Shown: one piece after another, positions 37,627 to 45,335 of the stretch | How the letters are laid out: the number at the start of each line of letters is the position of its first letter | Position numbering within the stretch: the stretch's first letter is position 1 | Assembly: GCF_002583405.1 (NCBI RefSeq) | Contig: NZ_BCMJ01000013.1 | Location: 1-51,938, forward strand | Direction: 5' to 3' | Source of the DNA: Secundilactobacillus silagincola | GTDB taxonomy: Bacteria > Bacillota > Bacilli > Lactobacillales > Lactobacillaceae | Length of the DNA: 51,938 nucleotides | The notes under the pieces: generated by a model | The model's input: the letters and a program-made list of their open reading frames with translations, nothing else | The model's database searches: none | What the model was told of the DNA's origin: nothing | Position numbers and translations under genes: made by a program

Positions 37627-39908
37627 TTAACAAGGCGTCCCTTTGTTAGCTGAAAGGTTTTATGTTTCAAGTAAAATTGTAAGGGTTCACCTGATAATAA
37701 TTTGACGGTGACAGCAGATTGGGTAATGGTGATTTCGATTTGCCGGCCGTGAAACCAAATCCGAAAGCGTAAACTGTCCCAGGCTTCTGGCAGTTCTGGA
37801 GATAGGTTAAAGCTTTCTTTTTCTAAGCCCAGTCCCGCAAAACCATAAATTAAACTGAGCCAAGTACTGCCCATATTCGCTGCGTGAATGCCGTCGCCAG
37901 TGTTGCCCTGAGAGTTCGTCAAATCCATCATGACGGTTTGCATGAAGTAGTGATAGGCATCGTCAGCATGGTGCAGCCGGTGTGCTAAAATCCCAAAAAT
38001 GGCCCGTGATAGCGAAGAGTCGTGAACGGTGATGGTTTCGTAATAGTCGAAGTCCCGTTTAAGCTGAGCGGCATCCTGGTCCTTTGGAAACAGAAAATCG
38101 GTCATCACGGTATCCGCCTGCTTATTCACTTGGTAGTGATAAATGGTCATGGGGTGATAGTGCAGCAGGAGTGGAAACTGATCTCGTGGGGTCTCTTTGA
38201 TGGGCCAAACGGGTTTGCTGGTGGACAGATCATCTTGCTTTTTAATTTTTAACTCGTGATCATACGGTAAATACATACCATCGGCTGCCCGATTAAACTG
38301 GTCGATTTCCTTATCCGTCACGTTTAAGGTGACTAATTTTTCCGGGTGACTGTGTTTAAGCTGATTAGAATACTTAACTGCGATACTCAAATTATTTTGT
38401 GCCATCCGGTTAGTAAAGTAGTTGTTGCTGACCATGGCGGTGTATTCGTCTGGGCCAGTAACGTCATCAATCACAAATTTACCTTGATGAGCGTCATCGG
38501 TTGCCCAGTGCCCATATGCTAACCAAAAACGAGCGGTTTTGACGATAATTTCATACCCGTAGTCAGTCAGAAAATCGTCGTCACCGGTGACCCGAACGTA
38601 AGTATCGACAGCGTAAGCAATATCGGCATTAATGTGAACTTGAGCGGTGCCAGCTGGATAGTAACTGCTGGCTTCTTCACCGTTGATCGTCCGCCAGGGA
38701 AACATCACGCCGTTGTCTACCGCCATCTCCCGTGCCCGGTGCTGTGCCTGTGGCAGAGTATGGTAACGGTAGAGCAGCAGTTGCCTTGCGATGGCGGGTT
38801 CGGTATAGATAAAGTAGGGCAGCATAAACATTTCCGCGTCCCAGAAATAATGGCCTTCATAACCGGGCCCCGTTAGGCCCTTAGCGGGAATGCTGGTCAG
38901 ACCGTCACTCCCTGCGGCTTGGTACAGATGAAAGAGATTAAATCGGATTCCCTTTGCTAAGGTAGCATCCCCTGACAGTTCGACATCGCTGTTCTCCCAA
39001 AATTGGTCGATTTTAGCTGCAGATTCATCCAATAATTGCTTAAATGATTTATCTGCCAGTCGTTTCTCTGATGCAGCTGCAAAGGAGGACTGGGTTAAAG
39101 TGGTTTTCAAAAGCGGATGAGGGAAACTGATGGCGTAGACGAAACTAAAACTTTGTGACATTCCTTGAGTTAAATCGAAAGTTTTGCTGAAGCTTGGCAG
39201 GTCGTCAATGATATTGACTTGCATGGGATTATCATTTAACGCCTGTTGGGCAATAATCAGCGCTAATTGACTTTTTCGGGTACTGATGAGCATGATAGGC
39301 AGCTTGCTACGGATAAAGGTTCGGTCCAGCATGGTTTCGGGTTGAGAAGCGCGCATGTCATCGGTGTGGAACTTAATTTGTTGATCAATGTAGGGGTGCT
39401 GTTTGATGACCGTTAACGCACCGGTGAAGTTAAGTGCCGACACGCTATATTTAATCACAAATAAGTGTTTGTCCGCGTGAGAGGCGAAAGATTGCAGGGT
39501 CAGACGAAACTGCTTATTAGTTGGGCTTTTTACGTCAAAGATTTCCATTAACACCCCAGTACGCATATCCAGGTTTTTGTCCACTAATTTAACGTCGTAG
39601 GGTGTTTCATCAGAACGAATACCGTCAACTTCAAAAATAATGAATCGCGGATCGGGCAGTTGACAAATCGTTTGCGAATTTTGGGCATAACCCGAATAAT
39701 TTTCGCCATACGACAGTTCAGTCAAATCGTAAAAGCCATTCACAAACATGCCTGGTTGACCGTTAAAGTGACTGCTGTTTCCCTGCAGTGGATTAGAAGC
39801 ACGAATACCAAAGTGTCCGTTACCCAACGTATAAATTGTTTCAAACGTTTTTTCATCTTGCGGCGGTAATTTTTGCAAGTGAATTTGAAAAGCATCGTTT
39901 GCGTCCAT
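37611..39908 (-). CDS. GH65 glycoside phosphorylase
   Basis: This second GH65 protein has 765 residues, the normal family length. It starts with an N-terminal beta domain (TIYTLGNGHFGIRASN), has the catalytic acid E488 in GPDEYTAMV, the phosphate-site segments KQADTVMTDFLF and TVHDSSLSRAIF, and a C-terminal beta-sheet tail. Its sequence is clearly diverged from the 905-residue paralogue next door, so it likely acts on a different disaccharide (or disaccharide phosphate). The ATG at 39908 follows TTGGGGGC. Product and location are the same class: beta-glucose 1-phosphate (or its 6-phosphate equivalent) in the cytosol. Substrate is open. Confidence 0.92.
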   Translation of the reverse strand: MDANDAFQIHLQKLPPQDEKTFETIYTLGNGHFGIRASNPLQGNSSHFNGQPGMFVNGFYDLTELSYGENYSGYAQNSQTICQLPDPRFIIFEVDGIRSDETPYDVKLVDKNLDMRTGVLMEIFDVKSPTNKQFRLTLQSFASHADKHLFVIKYSVSALNFTGALTVIKQHPYIDQQIKFHTDDMRASQPETMLDRTFIRSKLPIMLISTRKSQLALIIAQQALNDNPMQVNIIDDLPSFSKTFDLTQGMSQSFSFVYAISFPHPLLKTTLTQSSFAAASEKRLADKSFKQLLDESAAKIDQFWENSDVELSGDATLAKGIRFNLFHLYQAAGSDGLTSIPAKGLTGPGYEGHYFWDAEMFMLPYFIYTEPAIARQLLLYRYHTLPQAQHRAREMAVDNGVMFPWRTINGEEASSYYPAGTAQVHINADIAYAVDTYVRVTGDDDFLTDYGYEIIVKTARFWLAYGHWATDDAHQGKFVIDDVTGPDEYTAMVSNNYFTNRMAQNNLSIAVKYSNQLKHSHPEKLVTLNVTDKEIDQFNRAADGMYLPYDHELKIKKQDDLSTSKPVWPIKETPRDQFPLLLHYHPMTIYHYQVNKQADTVMTDFLFPKDQDAAQLKRDFDYYETITVHDSSLSRAIFGILAHRLHHADDAYHYFMQTVMMDLTNSQGNTGDGIHAANMGSTWLSLIYGFAGLGLEKESFNLSPELPEAWDSLRFRIWFHGRQIEITITQSAVTVKLLSGEPLQFYLKHKTFQLTKGRLVNQFLK

Positions 39909-40028
39909 TTAAGTTGCCCCCAATAGTTGATAATTTACGCCCATTATAAGGCAAAATTTTTCGGCGGTAAGCTTAAAATAGAAATTGTTATTTTAGTGTG
40001 ATATGAGGCTAAAAACAGCTATTGTATT

Positions 40029-40070
40029 AAATAAGCGTTATCCCGTAAATACTGCGGAATAGCGCTTATA
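40029..40070. terminator. Hairpin between mscL and the GH65 gene
   Basis: AATAAGCGTTATCCCG pairs with CGGAATAGCGCTTAT (one or two mismatches). On the minus strand it is followed by TTTAATACAAT, so it may be a weak terminator for mscL. The remaining spacer to 39908 is AT-rich and should contain the promoter of the GH65 gene. Confidence 0.6.
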
Positions 40071-40098
40071 AGTGTGAACCGCTTGGGTAGATGGCCGT

Positions 40099-40470
40099 TC
40101 AAAGTGGCTTATCTTTTAACAGATCACGGATTTCTTTCAAATATGCTTCTGAAGCTGACGGTTTAGCTTCCTTTTCACTGGTTTTAGGCATCAACCGGCT
40201 AATAACTTTTACTAGCAGAAAGACCACAAACGCGATGATCAAGAAGTTGATGATGGAATCGATAAACTGGCCGTAACGAAAGTGAGCATTACCGACACTG
40301 AAAACCAGACCGGAGAGATCGATTTTACCGATGAACAGACCAATCAGTGGATTAATCAAGTTCTTCGTCAGTGAAGTCACGATTGACGTGAACGCGGCAC
40401 CAATAATAACGCCGACAGCCAAATCGACCACGTTGCCACGAGCAATAAACGCTTTAAAATCTTTTAGCAT
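40099..40470 (-). CDS. mscL: large-conductance mechanosensitive channel
   Basis: MscL forms a pentameric membrane pore that opens under membrane tension and protects against osmotic downshock. The 123-residue protein has the N-terminal amphipathic helix MLKDFKAFIARGNVVDLAVG, a first membrane helix with VGVIIGAAFTSIV, the periplasmic loop, a second membrane helix INFLIIAFVVFLLVKVI and the charged C-terminal helix. The ATG at 40470 follows GAGGTG. It forms a single-gene unit. Confidence 0.96.
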   Translation of the reverse strand: MLKDFKAFIARGNVVDLAVGVIIGAAFTSIVTSLTKNLINPLIGLFIGKIDLSGLVFSVGNAHFRYGQFIDSIINFLIIAFVVFLLVKVISRLMPKTSEKEAKPSASEAYLKEIRDLLKDKPL

Positions 40471-40656
40471 ATTTTCACCTCATATTGATTGATTAATGCC
40501 ATCATATCTAAATTTAAGCTAGAGTTGCAATAAAAATGCAGATTGGTAACAATATACTTGAACTATTCACTTAATCTTGCTACCTTTAAATCACAGAAGA
40601 AATGGCAACTGGTGAATACGGACCTGATCGATGTCTTACACGGAGGATCAAAAGAT

Positions 40657-41253
40657 ATGGAAACAATTCAAGAACAGTTGGCAGCTGCCCAAAAGAAGGG
40701 CCGTTTGGTGGCAATTTTCCGTTATGGTGATGAGCATCATTTTTTAGCGGGAAATATCGTTGCAGTGGATAACAAGTTTGTGTTATTGAAGCGGGTTAAT
40801 CAAAACGGGGCAACGGATGGTGCCGTGGTTGTTAGGATCAATACCATTTCAAAATTGGTGGCACAATCCGATTATCTCAAGTCGTTGGTCGCAGTGATGG
40901 CGTTAGCACGTGAGCGGCATTACGTTGATATTTGGCACGTGGATAAATTATTAGGTGAACTGGATTTTAGTCACCGCTCCATTTTAAAAGCCACGTTAAA
41001 GTGGGCGTTTAAAGCAGACCAGGTTGTTAGTTTAGGTATCCATCCGGGTCGTACCGAAAAAACTTATACGGGGTTCATTGCATCGGTTAAACACAAGAAG
41101 TTGCGCTTGAACGATGTGGACCCCTCGGATTTAAAGGCACGTTGGCAGGTCAAATTAGCGTATGCGGATATTAATTACGTTGAAATTGGCAGTTTTAAGA
41201 CGTATGGCATGACAGCTATCCTGGAACGTTATATGCCAAAGGATTATCATTAA
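40657..41253 (+). CDS. hypothetical protein with two SH3/Sm-like halves
   Basis: I do not recognise this 198-residue protein. The ATG at 40657 lies 10 nt after CGGAGG; the 38 preceding in-frame codons overlap this Shine-Dalgarno region. Two halves look related: GRLVAIFRYGDEHHFLAGNI...LKRVNQ (about 18-60) and QVVSLGIHPGRTEKTYTGFI...LRLNDV (about 122-165). Each has the G-I-V-(x)-V-L strand pattern of a small beta-barrel followed by a strand ending in an Ile-x-Tyr/Lys segment. This suggests an internal duplication. A helical linker lies between. It is soluble. Two membrane-protein genes follow at 21 and 38 bp. Confidence 0.7.
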   Translation: METIQEQLAAAQKKGRLVAIFRYGDEHHFLAGNIVAVDNKFVLLKRVNQNGATDGAVVVRINTISKLVAQSDYLKSLVAVMALARERHYVDIWHVDKLLGELDFSHRSILKATLKWAFKADQVVSLGIHPGRTEKTYTGFIASVKHKKLRLNDVDPSDLKARWQVKLAYADINYVEIGSFKTYGMTAILERYMPKDYH

Positions 41254-41274
41254 TTTAGAAAAAGAGGTTATCGC

Positions 41275-41520
41275 TTGAAGGGCTTGGCTTATTTTTTAAT
41301 CGTGTTATTTCCAGCACTGATCATAGGGACCACCGTGTACTTGACGCGTAACTGGGTACCAACCGGCATACTGACAATTGTTACTTGGACCGCCGCTTGG
41401 CTGGTTTCCATGCTCATCGTGACGGGGCTGTATTTATTGTTGATTTATTTACCAAATGCTGCACAGAAAAAAGAGTCAAAACAAACGGAACAAAATCATG
41501 AGGAAAGCCAACAACGTTAA
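41275..41520 (+). CDS. hypothetical two-helix membrane protein, 81 residues
   Basis: The start is TTG at 41275 behind AAGAGG. Two hydrophobic segments (about residues 4-23 and 33-60) are followed by a hydrophilic C-terminal tail rich in Lys, Glu and Gln. No family is recognised. It sits between the SH3-like gene and the CPBP protease gene in one apparent operon. Confidence 0.7.
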   Translation: MKGLAYFLIVLFPALIIGTTVYLTRNWVPTGILTIVTWTAAWLVSMLIVTGLYLLLIYLPNAAQKKESKQTEQNHEESQQR

Positions 41521-41558
41521 TTTTGCTGACTTCCGTACATACAAACAGGGGTGGCTAC

Positions 41559-42266
41559 ATGCAACAACTTAAACTTCCAAACGATCCGGCAAAGCCATCG
41601 ATATTCACACGGCTGTTACTATTTGCGACGTTCTTTGTCGCGATTGAAGCGGTGCCAGTGGTGTTGATTTGGATTCGAAACGCAGCGCAATCGCAAATTT
41701 TATTACGGAGTGTTTTAGCGATACTCTATATTGGTGCCTTCATTGTCATCATTATTGGTTTAATTTTCAGTCTGAAACGCGTGTCTGACCGGTCGTTTTG
41801 GCATTGGCCCACGTTGTCAGATCTTCGACTGATTTTGATTGCGTTTGTGGGTGCAATCGCCATTGAGATGGTCTTGAATCTAGTCAATCAAAGCGTCTTT
41901 CATCAGTCTCAGACTGCGAATAATGCCACCATTAAAGTGTTACTTTCCAGTGATCACTGGATCTTTTATTTACTGATGTTTTCGGGTATTTTTCTGTCTC
42001 CCTTCGCTGAAGAATTACTGTTTCGAGGTTATTTAATGAATGGGTTCTTTAGCTCAGACAGTTTTTGGCTGCCAATCATAGTGAGCGGTGTGTTTTTCTC
42101 ATTGGCCCACGCAAGTACCACCATTGTGAGTTATCTGATTTACATGACGCTGGGATGCTTCTTGGCATATACGTATCGGCGAACCAATAACTTAGGTGCC
42201 TCGATTGGCTTACACATGCTGAATAACTTGATTGCGATGATTGGTATGGCGGCGATGATTCATTAG
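41559..42266 (+). CDS. CPBP family intramembrane metalloprotease
   Basis: The 235-residue membrane protein has the CPBP (Abi) signature: the EExxxR motif in FAEELLFRGYL (about residue 151), FSLAHAS with the second His, and HMLNNLIAM near the C-terminus with the third. Around seven membrane segments are visible. The family includes CAAX-type proteases and bacteriocin self-immunity proteins; no bacteriocin gene is nearby. ATG 41559 follows CAGGGGTGG; twelve in-frame codons upstream lack a Shine-Dalgarno. It ends the three-gene unit before a terminator. Confidence 0.9.
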   Translation: MQQLKLPNDPAKPSIFTRLLLFATFFVAIEAVPVVLIWIRNAAQSQILLRSVLAILYIGAFIVIIIGLIFSLKRVSDRSFWHWPTLSDLRLILIAFVGAIAIEMVLNLVNQSVFHQSQTANNATIKVLLSSDHWIFYLLMFSGIFLSPFAEELLFRGYLMNGFFSSDSFWLPIIVSGVFFSLAHASTTIVSYLIYMTLGCFLAYTYRRTNNLGASIGLHMLNNLIAMIGMAAMIH

Positions 42267-42283
42267 TTTTTTGAGTTGGATAT

Positions 42284-42327
42284 AAATAGGCGTTACCCCA
42301 GTGTTTGATTGGGATAACGCCTATTTA
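42284..42327. terminator. Bidirectional terminator
   Basis: AAATAGGCGTTACCCCA pairs with TTGGGATAACGCCTATTT with one mismatch. It separates the convergent CPBP and MarR genes. Confidence 0.88.
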
Positions 42328-42340
42328 AATTAATCTGATT

Positions 42341-42805
42341 TTATGCTTCGTGAATTAAATCTTTAGTACTGATATCATCTAATTCGCCCATCACCTGATG
42401 GATTTGAGTGATCAGTTGCTGATAATCGACACCGTCAAACGACATTAAATCGATGCAGTCGTTGACCCGTGCATAGACTTCATCGCGCTTATCCAGCGCA
42501 TAATCAGTAACGGACACGTTGACTTGCCGTTCGTCTTGTTCACTGCGTTTGCGAGAAATCCAACCCTGTTTTTCTAATCGTTTCAGCAGGGGAGTTAGCG
42601 TCCCGCTGTCGAGATTTAAATGACTGCCAAGTTCTCGTACAGTCATCGGAGAGGTTTCCCAAAGTGCTAACAAGGTAATGTATTGCGGATAAGTTAAATG
42701 AAATGGTTTTAAAGCATCCTGATAAAAATGATTGAATTTTTTGCTGGCGCTATAGAAGGCGAAACAAAGTTGATCGTCTAATCGACGCGGCGTGGTATTT
42801 GACAT
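42341..42805 (-). CDS. MarR family regulator, OhrR type
   Basis: The 154-residue protein matches OhrR, the organic-hydroperoxide sensor of the MarR family. The N-terminus LDDQLCFAFYSASKKFNHFY carries Cys14, equivalent to the reactive Cys15 of Bacillus OhrR, and LTYPQYITLLALWE is the conserved helix with the tyrosine that contacts it. The winged helix includes MTVRELGSHLNLDSGTLTPLLKRLEKQGWI and RKRSEQDERQVNVSVT. ATG 42805 follows AGAAGG; the 24 upstream codons are not preferred. No ohr peroxidase gene is adjacent, so its target lies elsewhere. Confidence 0.9.
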   Translation of the reverse strand: MSNTTPRRLDDQLCFAFYSASKKFNHFYQDALKPFHLTYPQYITLLALWETSPMTVRELGSHLNLDSGTLTPLLKRLEKQGWISRKRSEQDERQVNVSVTDYALDKRDEVYARVNDCIDLMSFDGVDYQQLITQIHQVMGELDDISTKDLIHEA

Positions 42806-42938
42806 GAATGAACCTTCTTTCCGATTGCTGCACGGATGGATTAATCGTGTGCAACTAAATTGCTTCGTTGTTGCCATTTTATCGTGTTGGACCTAATTTG
42901 TCTATAAAGTCGAGATGATTATTATCATATTTATGGTA

Positions 42939-43490
42939 TTAATTGACGTCATTTCCTAAAGGTAAGTTAACGCGTTGCTGAATCAGTTGAACGATGGCGA
43001 CCACCATGATGATTTTGATGACGGCTGGAATTAAAAATGGCAGGAAGCCGGTCAAAAACGCGTTGGTCAAACTTAACTGATTACTGATAGTGAGCCAGAG
43101 ACTGCCCATGATCAGCTGTACGATAGATCCAAATAGATTGGCGATGAACAATGTTGTGACAGTTTTTTGACGACTTTGTAACCACCAAGCGGTGAGGCTA
43201 ACATAAGCGAAGAAGCCCCATAAATACCCGGCAGTTGGGCCAAACAGTGCAGCTAAACTAGTTGTGCTACCAGCAAAGACTGGCAATCCGATCAAACCAA
43301 GTAATAAATATAAAAAGATGGCTTTTTGTCCTGTTCGACTAGCCAGCAATGAAGCAATAATACCTACTGCCAGAGTTTGACCAGTTAACGGAATGGGACC
43401 AAGGGGAATCGTCAGTTTCGAACAGACGACTAGAATCGCCGCAAACTGACTGGCTAGGATCCAACTAAGTAAAGAACGATTCGAACTCAT
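42939..43490 (-). CDS. bioY: biotin ECF transporter S component BioY
   Basis: BioY is the membrane substrate-binding subunit for biotin uptake, which pairs with shared EcfA/A'/T modules encoded elsewhere. The 183-residue protein has about six membrane helices and the family signature PLGPIPLTGQTLAVG near residue 30 and GSTTSLAALFGPTAGYLWGF near residue 74. Biotin synthesis genes are absent from this window, consistent with reliance on uptake. The ATG at 43490 follows GGAGGT. Confidence 0.95.
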   Translation of the reverse strand: MSSNRSLLSWILASQFAAILVVCSKLTIPLGPIPLTGQTLAVGIIASLLASRTGQKAIFLYLLLGLIGLPVFAGSTTSLAALFGPTAGYLWGFFAYVSLTAWWLQSRQKTVTTLFIANLFGSIVQLIMGSLWLTISNQLSLTNAFLTGFLPFLIPAVIKIIMVVAIVQLIQQRVNLPLGNDVN

Positions 43491-43515
43491 AATTGACCTC
43501 CAACTAGGTTAAGTT

Positions 43516-43551
43516 ATGTTAAAAATTATAACATGAGCTGGATATAGTCAA
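43516..43551 (-). promoter_or_regulatory. bioY promoter with overlapping dyad
   Basis: On the minus strand TTGACT (43551-43546) is followed by 15 bp and an extended -10 TGTTATAAT (TATAAT 43530-43525). ATGTTA and TAACAT (43516-43521, 43529-43534) form an inverted repeat over the -10 region that could bind a regulator such as BirA, though it does not match the usual long BirA site. Confidence 0.45.
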
Positions 43552-43630
43552 GCATTTGAATTCGTTTTTACCTGAAATGATGCCAATGTCTGCTATCTTC
43601 GGTATAATGAGGCAGTGAGGGGGCGGTAAG

Positions 43631-43945
43631 ATGTTTATGTCGACTGGTGGGTTTAATCAAGCCCATATTATTAAAGGCGTTGTTGCAGTGACGGTTTCCA
43701 CCATGCTCAGTTCGGAAAAGCCAGATGAATTTTCCAAGTTTGATGGTCTGTTTGATCAGGCCAAGCAAAAATTATTTGAACAAGCTCAGAAGAAACAAGG
43801 AGATGGCATCGTGGATGTTTCTTTTAACACGGAAGTTGTGCGGATGAGTGTTGCGCCTAAGTTTTTAGTGGTGCATGGCTATGGTACGGTTATTTCATTG
43901 CCAAAGAAAAAGGCTAGTGCTGAAAAAACAGATCAAGAAAAATAA
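43631..43945 (+). CDS. YbjQ/UPF0145-like protein
   Basis: The 104-residue protein resembles the YbjQ (UPF0145) family of small oligomeric proteins. FDQAKQKLFEQAQKKQGDGIVDVSF matches the family pattern of a helix with A-x-x-x-L followed by a G-A-D-x-V/I strand, and the C-terminal strand FLVVHGYGTVISLP is like the closing GTAV strand. The C-terminus is a charged Lys/Glu tail. No function is proven. The start ATG at 43631 follows GAGGGGGCGG. It is divergent from bioY. Confidence 0.7.
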   Translation: MFMSTGGFNQAHIIKGVVAVTVSTMLSSEKPDEFSKFDGLFDQAKQKLFEQAQKKQGDGIVDVSFNTEVVRMSVAPKFLVVHGYGTVISLPKKKASAEKTDQEK

Positions 43946-43961
43946 AAATGACATTTTAAGC

Positions 43962-44006
43962 AGCTAATGGTGATTCCAGTTCAATGGGATAGCGATTAGC
44001 TTTTTG
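43962..44006. terminator. Hairpin terminator after the YbjQ-like gene
   Basis: AGCTAATGGTGATTCC pairs imperfectly with GGGATAGCGATTAGCT and is followed by T5GTTT. The convergent icd gene ends at 44026. Confidence 0.7.
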
Positions 44007-44025
44007 TTTCAAAAAAAGATGCTGA

Positions 44026-45315
44026 TTATTCATCAACATCAGTAATCTTTGAGGTGATTAAATTAGCGACGTAAGCACCAAACGCACTGGTACTCAACAC
44101 GGTCGCTTGATTATCCGTGGCAAAGTCCGCAGTCACGTGCTGACTGGCAATGGCTGCTTTAATGGCATTTCGAATCAACGTTGCCACTTCAGACCAGCCA
44201 AGATAGTCAAACATCATTGCACCGGACAAGATGAGCGAAGTAGGGTTCATTTTATTTTGACCCGCGAATTGCGGAGCGGTTCCGTGGGTAGCTTCGAACA
44301 ATGCATGCCCAGTTTGGTAGTTCAAATTGCCACCGGGTGCGATACCGATACCGCCAACTTGAGCGGCTAGGGCATCAGAAATGTAATCGCCGTTTAAATT
44401 CATAGTTGCTACAACTTCAAAATTCTCCGGATGCAGTAAGGTCTGCTGGAAGAAGTTATCGGTAATCACATCATTGATAATCAATTTCTGCTCTGCTTTA
44501 GCCTTTTCTAAGGCAGAATCTGCCGCTGCTTTTCCTTGGGCATCTCTTAACCGGTCATATTCTGCCATGGTGAAGACCTGCTGACCGTACTTAGTCTCAG
44601 CGAAATCATAACCCCATTTTTTGAAACTGCCTTCAGTTTTTTTCATAATATTACCTTTATGGACGAGGGTCAGTGTGTGACGGTCATGGTTGAGGGCGTA
44701 TTCAATGGCCGCGCAAATTAGACGCGTAGAGCCTTCCTGAGAAACCGGCTTGATGCCAAAGGCTGCCGTATCCGGGAAACGCACCTTGGCCAATTGATCA
44801 TAATGGCCTAAAAGTGCCTTCAGGTCGGTAGCTTCTGCAGTGTCAACATCAGCTTCAATGCCGGCGTAAATATCTTCGGTATTTTCCCGAAAAACATCGA
44901 TGTTGACGCGTTCTGGATGTAAAACTGGCGAAGGTGTTCCCGGATAATACGTCACAGGACGAAAACAAGCGTACAAATCCAATTTTTGACGTAGGGTTAC
45001 GTTGATTGAGCGGTGACCTTGACCAATGGGGGTTGTTAAAGGACCCTTAATACCCACTAAGTAGTGGTCTAAGGCGCTCAGTGTTTCGTCTGGAAGCCAC
45101 TGCCCCGTTTTCTTATAGGCAGTTTCACCGGCTAGAAGTGGCAGCCAGTTGATCTGACGATTGCCAGCATAGGCGCTATGAACAGCAGCATCGAAAACCT
45201 CCTGTGCCGCTTGCCAAATTTCAGGACCAATGCCGTCACCTTTGATGAACGGAATAGTGGGATGATCAGGTGTGACTAACTGACCATTTTTTACTGTAAT
45301 AGATGTTTCTGACAT
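44026..45315 (-). CDS. icd: isocitrate dehydrogenase, probably NAD-dependent
   Basis: Icd oxidises isocitrate to 2-oxoglutarate and CO2. The 429-residue protein has the isocitrate site motif GHRSINVTLRQKLDLYACFRP near residue 100, the metal-binding aspartates in INDVITDNFFQQTL and NLNGDYISDALAA, and the nucleotide loop EATHGTAPQFAGQNKMNP. Compared with the E. coli NADP enzyme (as I recall its sequence), the residues that bind the 2'-phosphate are changed: K344 to Q349, Y345 to F350, Y391 to A396 and R395 to T400. NAD is therefore the more likely cofactor. It lies 20 bp behind the AEC permease gene. ATG 45315 is preceded by AGGAGG. No citrate synthase or aconitase gene is nearby. Confidence 0.93.
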   Translation of the reverse strand: MSETSITVKNGQLVTPDHPTIPFIKGDGIGPEIWQAAQEVFDAAVHSAYAGNRQINWLPLLAGETAYKKTGQWLPDETLSALDHYLVGIKGPLTTPIGQGHRSINVTLRQKLDLYACFRPVTYYPGTPSPVLHPERVNIDVFRENTEDIYAGIEADVDTAEATDLKALLGHYDQLAKVRFPDTAAFGIKPVSQEGSTRLICAAIEYALNHDRHTLTLVHKGNIMKKTEGSFKKWGYDFAETKYGQQVFTMAEYDRLRDAQGKAAADSALEKAKAEQKLIINDVITDNFFQQTLLHPENFEVVATMNLNGDYISDALAAQVGGIGIAPGGNLNYQTGHALFEATHGTAPQFAGQNKMNPTSLILSGAMMFDYLGWSEVATLIRNAIKAAIASQHVTADFATDNQATVLSTSAFGAYVANLITSKITDVDE

Positions 45316-45335
45316 GCAACTGATCCTCCTTTTGA

